Assembly: GCA_038323475.1 (NCBI GenBank)
Contig: JBBQHA010000002.1
Coordinates: 1 to 64,000 of the forward strand
Reading direction: 5' to 3'
DNA from: SZAS-103 sp038323475
GTDB lineage: Bacteria > Pseudomonadota > Gammaproteobacteria > Xanthomonadales > Xanthomonadaceae
DNA: 64,000 nucleotides
The notes under the pieces were generated by a model. The model ran no database searches. It was not told where the DNA came from and worked only from the letters and a program-made list of their open reading frames with translations. The translations under genes were made by a program, and so were the position numbers. Shown here one piece after another: positions 25,609 through 33,955 of this stretch; position 1 is the stretch's first letter, and every line of letters starts with the position of its first letter.

Positions 25609-26430
25609 ATGCGGGGACTGCTTGCCATGGTCATGGCGATCGCCTGCGGCACCTGCGCCGCGGCTGCGCAACCCGACACCCCGATACGCGTCCTGTTCGT
25701 CGGCAACAGCATCACCTACGTCGGCAATCTTCCCGCGGTGCTGAACACGCTGGCTGCATCCCAACACCGGTTTGTCCGAAGCGACATGATCGTGCGTGGT
25801 GGAGCCACGCTGATGGATCGCTTGACCGATGGTTCGGTCGAGCGCGCACTCGCCCAGCGCCACTACGACTACGTCGTGCTGCAGGAACGCGGCGGCGACC
25901 TGCTCTGTTCGTTCGGTCCGAAATCATGCAGGGACGCGGTTTTCGCGTTGCATCGCCTCGCCCGCGCGGTGCGTGCGCATGGTGCGAAGCCCATCTACCT
26001 CGGGACCTACCAGACCCTCCCGATCGTCTCCACGCACCTCGTGGCGGCCGAAGCGCGCGCTTCCGCACGCTGGTCGATTGCGTACGTCGCGGTCTCCGAC
26101 CGCTTGCAGCTGGGAATGAAATCCCATCCTGCCGAAGCGTGGCTGTACGCGGACGGCGCCCATCCGGGTCATGCGCTCGCGCTCCTGGAAGCCACGCTGC
26201 TGTACCGCGCGCTGTTCGGAATGGATCCGCTCGCGGTCGACCTGGAGGTCGATGCCCCGATGTACAAGCCGGATGCGAGGTTCAGCCCAGCGTCCCCGAC
26301 GAGCCAGGGCATCGCGCGGGACGGCGTCGCCATGGGCCAGTCCTACCCGAAACCAACGGTGGCGGCCATCCTGGAGGTGGCCGCGGCAAAGATTCCCGGC
26401 GATGAACCTAACCCGGCGCCTTCACCCTGA
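25609..26430 (+). CDS. Secreted SGNH-fold hydrolase-like protein
   Basis: 273 residues. A signal peptide (MRGLLAMVMAIACGTCAAAA) is followed directly by IRVLFVGNSITYVGN, the block I motif of SGNH/GDSL hydrolases with the nucleophile S34. The C-terminal DGAHPG supplies the Asp-x-x-His pair. Substrate is unknown; related proteins act on sugar or lipid esters. The frame is open for another 128 codons upstream but those residues look non-coding; GTG 25603 is a close alternative start. The 290 bases before it contain no gene I can support. The 3' end overlaps the convergent RND pump gene by 23 bases. Confidence 0.72.
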   Translation: MRGLLAMVMAIACGTCAAAAQPDTPIRVLFVGNSITYVGNLPAVLNTLAASQHRFVRSDMIVRGGATLMDRLTDGSVERALAQRHYDYVVLQERGGDLLCSFGPKSCRDAVFALHRLARAVRAHGAKPIYLGTYQTLPIVSTHLVAAEARASARWSIAYVAVSDRLQLGMKSHPAEAWLYADGAHPGHALALLEATLLYRALFGMDPLAVDLEVDAPMYKPDARFSPASPTSQGIARDGVAMGQSYPKPTVAAILEVAAAKIPGDEPNPAPSP

Positions 26431-29400
26431 ACCACGCCGCATACAACGCCGGCAGGAACAGCAACGTCAACGCGGTGCCGACCACCAGGCCGCCCATGAT
26501 CGCCACCGCCATCGGGCCGAAGAACACGCTGCGCGACAACGGGATCATCGCGAGAACCGCCGCAAGCGCAGTCAATACGATCGGCCGGAACCTGCGCACG
26601 GTCGCATCGATGATCGCGGTCCATGGCTCGTGGCCCGCGCCGATGTCCTGTTCGATCTGGTCGACGAGGATCACCGAGTTGCGCATGATCATGCCGAACA
26701 AGGCGATCGTGCCGAGCATCGCGACAAACCCGAACGGCACGCGCAGCACGACCAGGAACAGGCTCACGCCGATCAGGCCGAGCGGCGCGGTCAGCCACAC
26801 CATCGCCACCCGCGCGAAGCTGCGCAGCTGCAGCATCAGCAGCGTCGTCACCACGAAGATGAAGAGCGGGATGCCGGCATTGACCGAGTTCTGCCCGCGC
26901 TCGGAGTCCTCGACGGTGCCGCCGGTCCGCAGCAGGTAGCCGGCGGGCAGTTGTGCGCGGATCGCGGCGAGCGTCGGTTCGATCTTCGCGGTCACCGATG
27001 GCGGTGTCGCATCGCCGTAGATGTCGGCGCGCACGGTGACCGTCGGCAGGCGGTCGCGGTGCCAGATGATGCCTTCCTCGAATCCGTATTCGAGCGTCGC
27101 GATCTGCGACAGCGGCACATTGGTTCCGTTGCTGCTCGGCACGCTCAGGCTGCCGAGCAGGGACAGCCGTTCGCGCTCGTCCTTCGGCCCGCGCAGCAGC
27201 ACCTCGATCAGTTCCTTGTTCTCGCGGTAGTACGACACGTGGCCGCCGGACAGCGCGTTGCGCAGGAAGTCGGCGAGCTGCGCCGAACTCACGCCGAGCG
27301 CGCGCGCACGATCCTGGTCGACGATGAGCCGCACGACCTTGCTCGGCTCCTGCCAGTCGAGGTTGACGTTGGTGACGTCACTGTTCTGGCGCACCTTGTC
27401 GGCGACCTGCAGGGCGAGTTTGCGCACCTGGTCGATGTGCTCGCCTGAGATGCGGAACTGCACCGGATAGCCGACCGGCGGTCCGTTCTCCAGGCGCGTC
27501 ACGCGCGCCGTCACGTCGGTGAACTGGGTGTTGAGGACGTCGATCAACCAGCGCCGGATGTCCTCGCGCGATTTGATGTCCTCGGTGAGCAGGACGAACT
27601 GGGCGAAGCTCGTCGCCGGAAGCTGCTGGTCCAGCGGCAGGTAGAAACGCGGCGAACCGGTGCCGACATAGGCGACATAGTTCTTCAATCCCTTGCGGCC
27701 TTGCAGCAGCGATTCGAGTTTCGCGACCTGCGCCGAGGTCGCCTTCAGCGACGCACCTTCGGCGAGCTTGAGATCGACCATCAGCTCAAGCCGCGTCGAA
27801 GCCGGGAAGAACTGCTGCGGCACATACAGGAACAGGAACAGCGAGGCGACGAAGATGGCCACGGTAATCGCGATCACGGTCTTGCGGAAGCGCACGCACC
27901 AGCCGACCGCCGCGCGGAAGCGCACGTAGAAGCGACCCTGGTACGGATCGTGCGCCTCGTTGTGGCCGGGCTTGCGCTTGGCGAGGTCGGGCAGGAACAG
28001 GCTGCCGAAGTACGGGATAAACACGACGGCGGCGATCCACGACAGCAACAGCGCGATGGTGACGACCTCGAAGATCGAGCGCGTGTATTCGCCGGTCGTC
28101 GACGCGGCCGTCGCGATCGGCAGGAAGCCGGCCGCGGTCACCAGCGTGCCGGTCAGCATCGGGAACGCGGTGCTGTCCCACGCGAACGCAGCGGCGCGCA
28201 GGCGGTCGAAGCCCTGCTCCATCTTGATCGCCATCATCTCGACCGCGATGATCGCGTCGTCGACGAGCAGGCCGAGCGCGAGCACGAGCGCGCCCAGCGA
28301 GATCTTGTGCAGGCCGATGCCGAAGTAGTTCATCGCCGCGAACGTCATCGCGAGCACCAGCGGGATCGTCAGCGCGACCACGGTGCCGGCGCGCAGGCCC
28401 AGCGAGAAGAAACTCACGAGCAGCACGATCGCGACCGCCGCGGTCAACACGTCGACGAATTCCGCGACCGACGCGCGCACCGCCTGCGGCTGGTCGGACA
28501 CCTTGCTGAGCGTCATCCCGACCGGCAGTTCGGCTTGCGCGCGCGCGAAGGTTTCGTCGAGTTTTTCGCCGAGCTTCAGGATGTCGCCGCCGGGTTTCAT
28601 CGCGACCTCGATGCCGAGCGCGTCCTTGCCCATGAAACGCATGCGCGGCGCGGATGGATCGCTGAAGCCGCGATACACCTTCGCGACATCGCCGATGCGG
28701 AAATCGCGGTCGCCGACGCGGATCGGGAAATTGCGGATCGCGTCCACCGAATCGAAGCGTCCCGACACGCGCAGCCGCACGCGATCGGAGCCGGTCTCGA
28801 AGAAGCCCGCCTCGGACACCGCGTTCTGCTCCTCCAGCGCCTGCTGCACGGCGGGCAACGGAATGCCGAGGCTCGCGAGCTTGGTGTTCGACAGGTCGAT
28901 CCAGATCTTTTCGTCCTGCGGGCCGACCAGGTCGATCTTGCCGACGTCGGGCACGCGCTGCAGTTCGAGCTCGATGCGGTCGGCGTACTGCTTGAGGGTG
29001 GCGTAGTCGAAGCCGTCGCCGGTGAGCGCGTAGATGTTGCCGTAGGTATCGCCGAACTCGTCGTTGAAGAACGGGCCCTGCGCACCTTCCGGCAACTCGT
29101 TCTTCATGTCGCCGACTTTCTTGCGGATGCGATACCACAGCGCGGGGACCTCCTTCGAGGACATCGCGTCGCGCGCCTCGAAGATCACCTGCGATTCGCC
29201 GGGCCGCGAATAGCTGGTGATCTTTTCGTAGTCGCCGGTCTGCATCAGGGCTTTCTCGATGCGGTCGGTGACCTGGCGCGCGACTTCCTCGGCGGTCGCG
29301 CCAGGCCATTGCGTGCGCACGACCATCGCCTTGAACGTGAACGGCGGATCCTCGGACTGGCCGAGCTGGCGGTACGAGATCGCGCCGATGACCGCGAACA

Positions 29401-29470
29401 CGATCATCGAATACAGCACCAGCGCGCGGTTGCGCAGCGCCCAGGCGGAGAGGTTGAAATGGCTGCCCAT
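26408..29470 (-). CDS. RND-family multidrug efflux transporter permease
   Basis: 1,020 residues, the usual length for an AcrB-type inner-membrane pump. The N-terminal helix (ALVLYSMIVFAVIGA) and the porter motif WPGATAEEV are followed by the proton-relay segment GLLVDDAIIAVEMM in the fourth helix, and the second half repeats the fold with MIMRNSVILVDQIEQD. It is closer to the TriC/MdtB-like branch than to AcrB, judging from QLGQSEDPPF. Substrates are unknown. It is transcribed after the adaptor gene, three bases away, and no outer-membrane factor is in the same operon; TolC is encoded 2.9 kb further on, past the tetR-type gene. Confidence 0.93.
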   Translation of the reverse strand: MGSHFNLSAWALRNRALVLYSMIVFAVIGAISYRQLGQSEDPPFTFKAMVVRTQWPGATAEEVARQVTDRIEKALMQTGDYEKITSYSRPGESQVIFEARDAMSSKEVPALWYRIRKKVGDMKNELPEGAQGPFFNDEFGDTYGNIYALTGDGFDYATLKQYADRIELELQRVPDVGKIDLVGPQDEKIWIDLSNTKLASLGIPLPAVQQALEEQNAVSEAGFFETGSDRVRLRVSGRFDSVDAIRNFPIRVGDRDFRIGDVAKVYRGFSDPSAPRMRFMGKDALGIEVAMKPGGDILKLGEKLDETFARAQAELPVGMTLSKVSDQPQAVRASVAEFVDVLTAAVAIVLLVSFFSLGLRAGTVVALTIPLVLAMTFAAMNYFGIGLHKISLGALVLALGLLVDDAIIAVEMMAIKMEQGFDRLRAAAFAWDSTAFPMLTGTLVTAAGFLPIATAASTTGEYTRSIFEVVTIALLLSWIAAVVFIPYFGSLFLPDLAKRKPGHNEAHDPYQGRFYVRFRAAVGWCVRFRKTVIAITVAIFVASLFLFLYVPQQFFPASTRLELMVDLKLAEGASLKATSAQVAKLESLLQGRKGLKNYVAYVGTGSPRFYLPLDQQLPATSFAQFVLLTEDIKSREDIRRWLIDVLNTQFTDVTARVTRLENGPPVGYPVQFRISGEHIDQVRKLALQVADKVRQNSDVTNVNLDWQEPSKVVRLIVDQDRARALGVSSAQLADFLRNALSGGHVSYYRENKELIEVLLRGPKDERERLSLLGSLSVPSSNGTNVPLSQIATLEYGFEEGIIWHRDRLPTVTVRADIYGDATPPSVTAKIEPTLAAIRAQLPAGYLLRTGGTVEDSERGQNSVNAGIPLFIFVVTTLLMLQLRSFARVAMVWLTAPLGLIGVSLFLVVLRVPFGFVAMLGTIALFGMIMRNSVILVDQIEQDIGAGHEPWTAIIDATVRRFRPIVLTALAAVLAMIPLSRSVFFGPMAVAIMGGLVVGTALTLLFLPALYAAWFRVKAPG

Positions 29471-29473
29471 GGC

Positions 29474-30646
29474 TCAGCGCCCCGCGGATGCGGATGCGTC
29501 GCCTGCGCCCGCGCCCAACGCAATGGGCCGATTGTCGCGGTCGACGGGCTTCACGCGCTGGCCTTCGCGCACCAGGTGCACGCCGGCCGCGAGGACCCAG
29601 TCGCCAGCCTTGATGCCGGACAGCACCGGCACGCGCTCCTCGCCGTACGGGCCGAGTTTCACCGGCACCAGATGCAGCGTACCGATGGATTCGCCGTCGG
29701 CTGCGGTCGCTTGCGCTGCGGGCGTCACCACCCAGAGTGCGGACGCGCCGTCTTTCGCGAACACCGCGGCGAGCGGCACGCTGACGCCGGATCCGCCGGC
29801 ATCGATGGCGTACACGCGCGCGCTCTGGCCGAGTTCGACCGCGGCGCCGGCCGGCAGCGCGATGCGCGCGGCGAACGTGCGCGCCTGCGGGTCGGCTGCG
29901 GGCGAGAGTTCGCGGATGCTGCCCGGTATCAAGCGCCCCTGCTGCGTCCACAGTTCGACCTGCATGGGCTGGCCGAGCTTGAACGCGGCGATGCGCTGTT
30001 CGGGAATGCTGATCTGCACGTCGCGATCGCCGTCGGTGGCGAGCGTGAACACCGCCTGCCCGGCCGCGACGATCTGCCCGGCCTCGGCCTGGCGCTGCGC
30101 GATCACGCCATCGGCCGGCGCGCGCAGGCTTGCGTAGCCGGCCTGGTTGCGGGCGACGTCGAGCTGCGCACTCGCCTGCTGCACGCGCGCGGCGGCGGCC
30201 TTGAAGGTGTTCTCGGTGGTGTCGAGTTGCGAACGGCTGACGACCTGCTTGCCGGCGAGCGCGCGGTAGCGGTCGCGTTCTGCCAGCGCGAGCTGCAGGT
30301 CGGCCTGCGCGGTGGTCAGTTGCGCACGGGCCGCTTCGACTTGCAGTGCGACGTCGCCAGGATCGAGTTCGGCCAGCACCTGGCCGCGCTTCACGCGAGC
30401 GCCCATGTCGACGAGCCGGCGCACGAGATGGCCTCCGATCTGGAACGCGAGCGGCGATTCCTGGCGCGCGCGCACGTCGCCTGCAAATGCCTGCGCGGTC
30501 AGGTCCAGCGGTCCCGGGTGCACCACCAGCGCGGGCCGCGGCGGATCGGTCTCGGCCCCGCCATGGCCGCATGCGGTCGACAGCAGGGCGACCACCAGCG
30601 TTGCGGACAGGACGATCGACGGAAAAATTCGGATGGATGGACGCAT
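29474..30646 (-). CDS. RND efflux periplasmic adaptor, lipoprotein type
   Basis: 390 residues of the membrane-fusion protein family. ATG 30646 begins a signal sequence with lipobox LLSTAC, so the protein is probably anchored to the inner membrane by lipid. The barrel-sandwich half motifs (GGHLVRRLVDMGARVKRGQVLAELD and RAPADGVIAQRQAEAGQIV, each quoted in part) flank an alpha-helical hairpin with heptad-like Ala/Gln/Leu sequence (about 85-150). First gene of the efflux operon, divergent from the TetR regulator. An upstream in-frame ATG at 30691 is less likely because it would spoil the signal peptide. Confidence 0.9.
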   Translation of the reverse strand: MRPSIRIFPSIVLSATLVVALLSTACGHGGAETDPPRPALVVHPGPLDLTAQAFAGDVRARQESPLAFQIGGHLVRRLVDMGARVKRGQVLAELDPGDVALQVEAARAQLTTAQADLQLALAERDRYRALAGKQVVSRSQLDTTENTFKAAAARVQQASAQLDVARNQAGYASLRAPADGVIAQRQAEAGQIVAAGQAVFTLATDGDRDVQISIPEQRIAAFKLGQPMQVELWTQQGRLIPGSIRELSPAADPQARTFAARIALPAGAAVELGQSARVYAIDAGGSGVSVPLAAVFAKDGASALWVVTPAAQATAADGESIGTLHLVPVKLGPYGEERVPVLSGIKAGDWVLAAGVHLVREGQRVKPVDRDNRPIALGAGAGDASASAGR

Positions 30647-30734
30647 GTGCGATCCCTTGGCGGAGCGGTTGCTGCGGGAGGCTGCGACCATGAACAGACG
30701 CCAAGAGGCGCGACATGTACCGGCGCAGAATTGC

Positions 30735-30750
30735 TATACTGCCGAGTATA
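30735..30750. promoter_or_regulatory. Palindromic operator between efflux operon and TetR regulator
   Basis: TATACT-GCCG-AGTATA is a perfect six-base inverted repeat with a four-base spacer in the 142-base divergent intergenic region. It is embedded in AT-rich sequence (TATTAATAATTC follows) that is unusual for this window and contains -10-like hexamers on both strands. A TetR-family dimer binding here could block both promoters. This is inferred from symmetry and position. Confidence 0.6.
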
Positions 30751-30788
30751 TTAATAATTCAGAACCCATCAGTCCAGTATTTCATTCG

Positions 30789-31457
30789 ATGCCGCAGACC
30801 CGCCAACCACCAGCCAGTCCCAAACCCGGCCCCGGCCGGCCGAAGGACCCCGAAAAACGCCAGGCCGTCCTCGATGCGGCGAAACGGCTGTTTCCGAAGT
30901 TCGGCTACGACGGCGTCAGCATGGAAGCGATCGCGGCCGAGGCCGGCGTATCCAAGCTCACCGTCTACAGCCACTACGGCGACAAGGACGCGCTGTTCAC
31001 CGCGACGATCCGCGCGAAATGCGAGGAAATGCTGCCGCCGACGCTGTTCCAGGCCGCCGCGAAAGGCCCGATCCGCCGCCAGTTGACCAGCATCGCGCGC
31101 GCGTTCTTCGCGCTGGTCACCAGCGCCGAGGCGATCGGCATGCAGCGCGTGATGAGCACCGTGATGGACACCGACAGCCGCCTGCCGCAGATGTTCTGGG
31201 AGGCCGGTCCGCAGCGCGTTCACGATGGTTTCGCCGACTTCCTGCGCGGCCGGATCGCAGCGGGGCAACTCGAAATCCCGGACATCGACCGCGCGTCGTC
31301 GCAGTTCTTCTGCCTGCTCAAGGGCGAGCTGCATGCGCGGCTGGTGTGCGGATGCACCGGCGATTTCGGCGACAGGGAGGTCACTGCGCACATCGAGGCC
31401 ACGGTCGACCTGTTCCTGCGCGCATACGCATCGAAGCCAGCGGGCAGGCCTGCATGA
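30789..31457 (+). CDS. TetR/AcrR-family transcriptional regulator
   Basis: 222 residues. The N-terminal helix-turn-helix (about residues 20-70) contains AAKRLFPKFGYDGVSMEAIA, split here from the recognition part AGVSKLTVYSHYGDKDALF. The C-terminal half resembles the TetR_C domain of efflux regulators (FFALVTSAEAIGMQRVM). Divergent from the RND adaptor gene with a palindrome in between, so local repression of the pump relieved by a ligand is the likely mode. An N-terminal Pro/Gly/Lys-rich arm (residues 3-20) is probably a DNA-contacting extension. ATG 30789 is the first sensible start after the AT-rich control region. Confidence 0.9.
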   Translation: MPQTRQPPASPKPGPGRPKDPEKRQAVLDAAKRLFPKFGYDGVSMEAIAAEAGVSKLTVYSHYGDKDALFTATIRAKCEEMLPPTLFQAAAKGPIRRQLTSIARAFFALVTSAEAIGMQRVMSTVMDTDSRLPQMFWEAGPQRVHDGFADFLRGRIAAGQLEIPDIDRASSQFFCLLKGELHARLVCGCTGDFGDREVTAHIEATVDLFLRAYASKPAGRPA

Positions 31458-31613
31458 ACGGTATCGGACACGTTGAAAGTCCCGATGACTTCCGGCACTG
31501 CGCCAATGCCGGCCCGGCGCGCGATGCTGCGTCTCCACGATCCCGCGCTGGCGCCCGCATTTCCGAAGCTTGAACTTCAGACGATTGAACTCGACACTTC
31601 CCCCGCCTCCGCC

Positions 31614-32279
31614 ATGACGATGAGCACCGCAATGGATTTCAACACCGCCCGCGCCACCATGATCGAACAGCAGATCCGCCCGTGGGAGGTGCTCGACCCG
31701 CGCGTGCTCGACGCACTCGGGCAGGTGCGCCGCGAGGATTTCGTGCCGGCCGAATACCGCCGGCTCGCGTTCGCCGATATCGCGCTGCCGCTGGAGCACG
31801 ACGAAGCGATGCTCAAGCCGGTCGTCGAGGGACGCCTGCTGCAGTCGCTGGACCTGAGCCCGTCCGATGACGTGCTGGAAATCGGCACCGGCACCGGTTT
31901 CGTCACCGCATGCCTGGCGCAGCTCGCCCATTCGGTGACCAGCATCGACATCCATGCCGATTTCATCGAGGCCGCGCGCGCGCGACTGACCGCTGCGGGG
32001 ATCCACAACGTGCGCCTGGAAGTCGCGGATGCGCTGGGCTGGAATGCCGGCCGCCAGTACGACGCGGTCTGCGTCGGCGGCGCTGTCGCCGAGATTCCGC
32101 CGCGCCTGTTCGACTGGGTCAAGTCGGACGGCCGCCTGTTCGTGGTCCGCGGAAACGCGCCCGCGCAGGAAGCATTGCGCATGACCCGCCGCGGCGATGG
32201 CTGGCACACCGAAAGCCTGTTCGAGACGGACATTCCCTATCTGCGCGGCGCGGCACCGTCGCTGCGCTTCGCGCTGTGA
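31614..32279 (+). CDS. Protein-L-isoaspartate O-methyltransferase-like protein
   Basis: 221 residues of the Pcm family: SAM-binding motif LEIGTGTGFVTACLA, and the family N-terminus MIEQQIRPWEVLDPRVL. Pcm repairs isoaspartyl residues, but copies placed just upstream of tolC, as here, form a shorter and less characterised group, so the activity is not certain. ATG codons at 31614, 31620 and 31632 are all possible starts; upstream residues in the frame look non-coding. The gap to tolC is 59 bases, with AAGGA before the tolC start, so the two are probably co-transcribed. Confidence 0.82.
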   Translation: MTMSTAMDFNTARATMIEQQIRPWEVLDPRVLDALGQVRREDFVPAEYRRLAFADIALPLEHDEAMLKPVVEGRLLQSLDLSPSDDVLEIGTGTGFVTACLAQLAHSVTSIDIHADFIEAARARLTAAGIHNVRLEVADALGWNAGRQYDAVCVGGAVAEIPPRLFDWVKSDGRLFVVRGNAPAQEALRMTRRGDGWHTESLFETDIPYLRGAAPSLRFAL

Positions 32280-32338
32280 AACCCGACATCGATCGCGACC
32301 GGCACGACCGCCGCGATCACGTTCACCAAGGAAGCCGC

Positions 32339-33955
32339 ATGACCCTTCGCCCACGACCCATCCACATCGCACTGCTGCTCGCACTGGGTTGCGCCACGGC
32401 CCAGGCCGGCGACCTGCAGCAGGCCTACGACCTGGCCCGCCAGGGCGATCCGGTGCTGGCCGGATCCGAAGCCAACAAGCGCGCGGAAGCAGCCGGCATC
32501 GGCATTTCCCGCTCGGCGTTGCTGCCACAGATCACCGCGAGCGCGGAACTGCAGCGCAGCCACAACAACAGCAGTTCGGTGTCCACCTTCCCGGACGGTC
32601 AGGGCGGCGTGAGCTTCGGTCAGACCACAGGGACCAGCGACACCAGGAGCCGCACCTATTCCGCGAACCTGCAGCAGAGCATCTACGACCACTCCAATTA
32701 CACGCGACTGAAGGCCAGCCGCAGCCGCGCCGCACAGTTCGACGCACTGTACGACAACGCCGCCGATGCGCTCATCACGCGCGTCGCGCAGGCCTACTTC
32801 AACGTGCTCAGCGCGATCCAGGACCTCGCGTCCTCGCGCGCGCAGGAACGCGCGCTCAAGCGCCAGCTCGACCAGGCCAACGTGCGACTGCAGGTCGGTC
32901 TCGCACCGATCACCGACGCGCAGGAAGCCAAGGCCCAGTACGACATCGCACGCGCCGCAACGATCGGTTTCGAGACCGCGCTGTCCGATGCGCGCGAAGC
33001 GCTCACCGAAATCACCGGCCAGCCGATCGAGCATTTCAAGGGCCTGTCCCCCGACTTCGCGCCGACCGCGCCTTCGCCGACTGATGTGGATGCGTGGGTC
33101 AAGATGGCGGTCGACCAGAATCCGCAGATCCGCGCACAGCAACTCGCGCTCGATGCGGCCGACCATGACGTCGAGACCGCGCGTGCGGGCCATCTGCCGA
33201 CCCTGGGATTCAACGCGAGCTATGGCGATCGCGCGCAATGGGGCTCCTCGACCTTCACCAACGCGGCCGGGCTCAGCGCGGACTCGCCACCGACGAGCTC
33301 AGGCAGGGGTCCGACGTTTTCGTTGACCTTGCAGGTGCCGATCTTTTCCGGATTCGCAGTGTCCTACCGCGTGCGCCAGTCCCTCGCGACCCGCGATGCC
33401 GCCGCCGACACGCTCGAACAGACGCGCCGTTCGATCACCCGCCAGGCCCGCAACGCCTACCACGCGACCCTCGGCGGTCTGAGCGAGATCGAGGCGCGCA
33501 AGCAGGCGCTGCTGTCCGCGCAGACCGCGCTGGAAGCGACCCAGACCGGGCTTGAAGTCGGCACGCGCACGATCGTGGACGTGCTGATCACCGAACAGCA
33601 GCTGTTTTCCGCGCAACGCGACTACGCGCGCGCGCGCAACAATTTCGTGGTGAACGGCCTGCTGCTCAAGCAGGCCTCCGGCGACATCAAGGCCGCGGAT
33701 GTGGCGGCGGTGAACGCGCTGCTGGTCAGCGATGCCGAAGCCGCGCTCGACCAGAAGGACGATGCGAGCGACATCTCGATGCCGGGATTGCCGACCCGCC
33801 CGACCAAGGCCAAGGCCAGCGAGCAGGACACGTCGGGCAGCACGGACAAGGCCGATGCCAAGGCCGCGCCGATGAAGAAGCACAAGAAGAAGAAAAAGGC
33901 CGCGCACCAGGACGCACCCGCAGCCCCGGCGCCGGACGCCCCGCCGAGCAACTAA
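32339..33955 (+). CDS. tolC: TolC-family outer-membrane channel protein
   Basis: 538 residues. A signal peptide (IHIALLLALGCATAQA) precedes two outer-membrane efflux domains; the helical repeats include LTRVAQAYFNVLSA-type and LGLAPITDAQEAKA-type segments in the first half and TRTIVDVLITEQQLFSA in the second. It would serve as the exit duct for RND pumps or type I secretion. The last 75 residues are unusual: low-complexity, Ala/Asp/Lys/Pro-rich, with a MKKHKKKKK run, and would sit at the periplasmic end. The stop overlaps the convergent waaA stop by four bases, so the genes abut tail to tail. Confidence 0.92.
   Translation: MTLRPRPIHIALLLALGCATAQAGDLQQAYDLARQGDPVLAGSEANKRAEAAGIGISRSALLPQITASAELQRSHNNSSSVSTFPDGQGGVSFGQTTGTSDTRSRTYSANLQQSIYDHSNYTRLKASRSRAAQFDALYDNAADALITRVAQAYFNVLSAIQDLASSRAQERALKRQLDQANVRLQVGLAPITDAQEAKAQYDIARAATIGFETALSDAREALTEITGQPIEHFKGLSPDFAPTAPSPTDVDAWVKMAVDQNPQIRAQQLALDAADHDVETARAGHLPTLGFNASYGDRAQWGSSTFTNAAGLSADSPPTSSGRGPTFSLTLQVPIFSGFAVSYRVRQSLATRDAAADTLEQTRRSITRQARNAYHATLGGLSEIEARKQALLSAQTALEATQTGLEVGTRTIVDVLITEQQLFSAQRDYARARNNFVVNGLLLKQASGDIKAADVAAVNALLVSDAEAALDQKDDASDISMPGLPTRPTKAKASEQDTSGSTDKADAKAAPMKKHKKKKKAAHQDAPAAPAPDAPPSN

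Noticed and set aside
27701..30754. A 1,017-codon open frame on the plus strand through the RND pump and adaptor
   Set aside because: Antisense shadow of two well-identified efflux genes; Arg/His/Gln-rich with no motif and no start signal.
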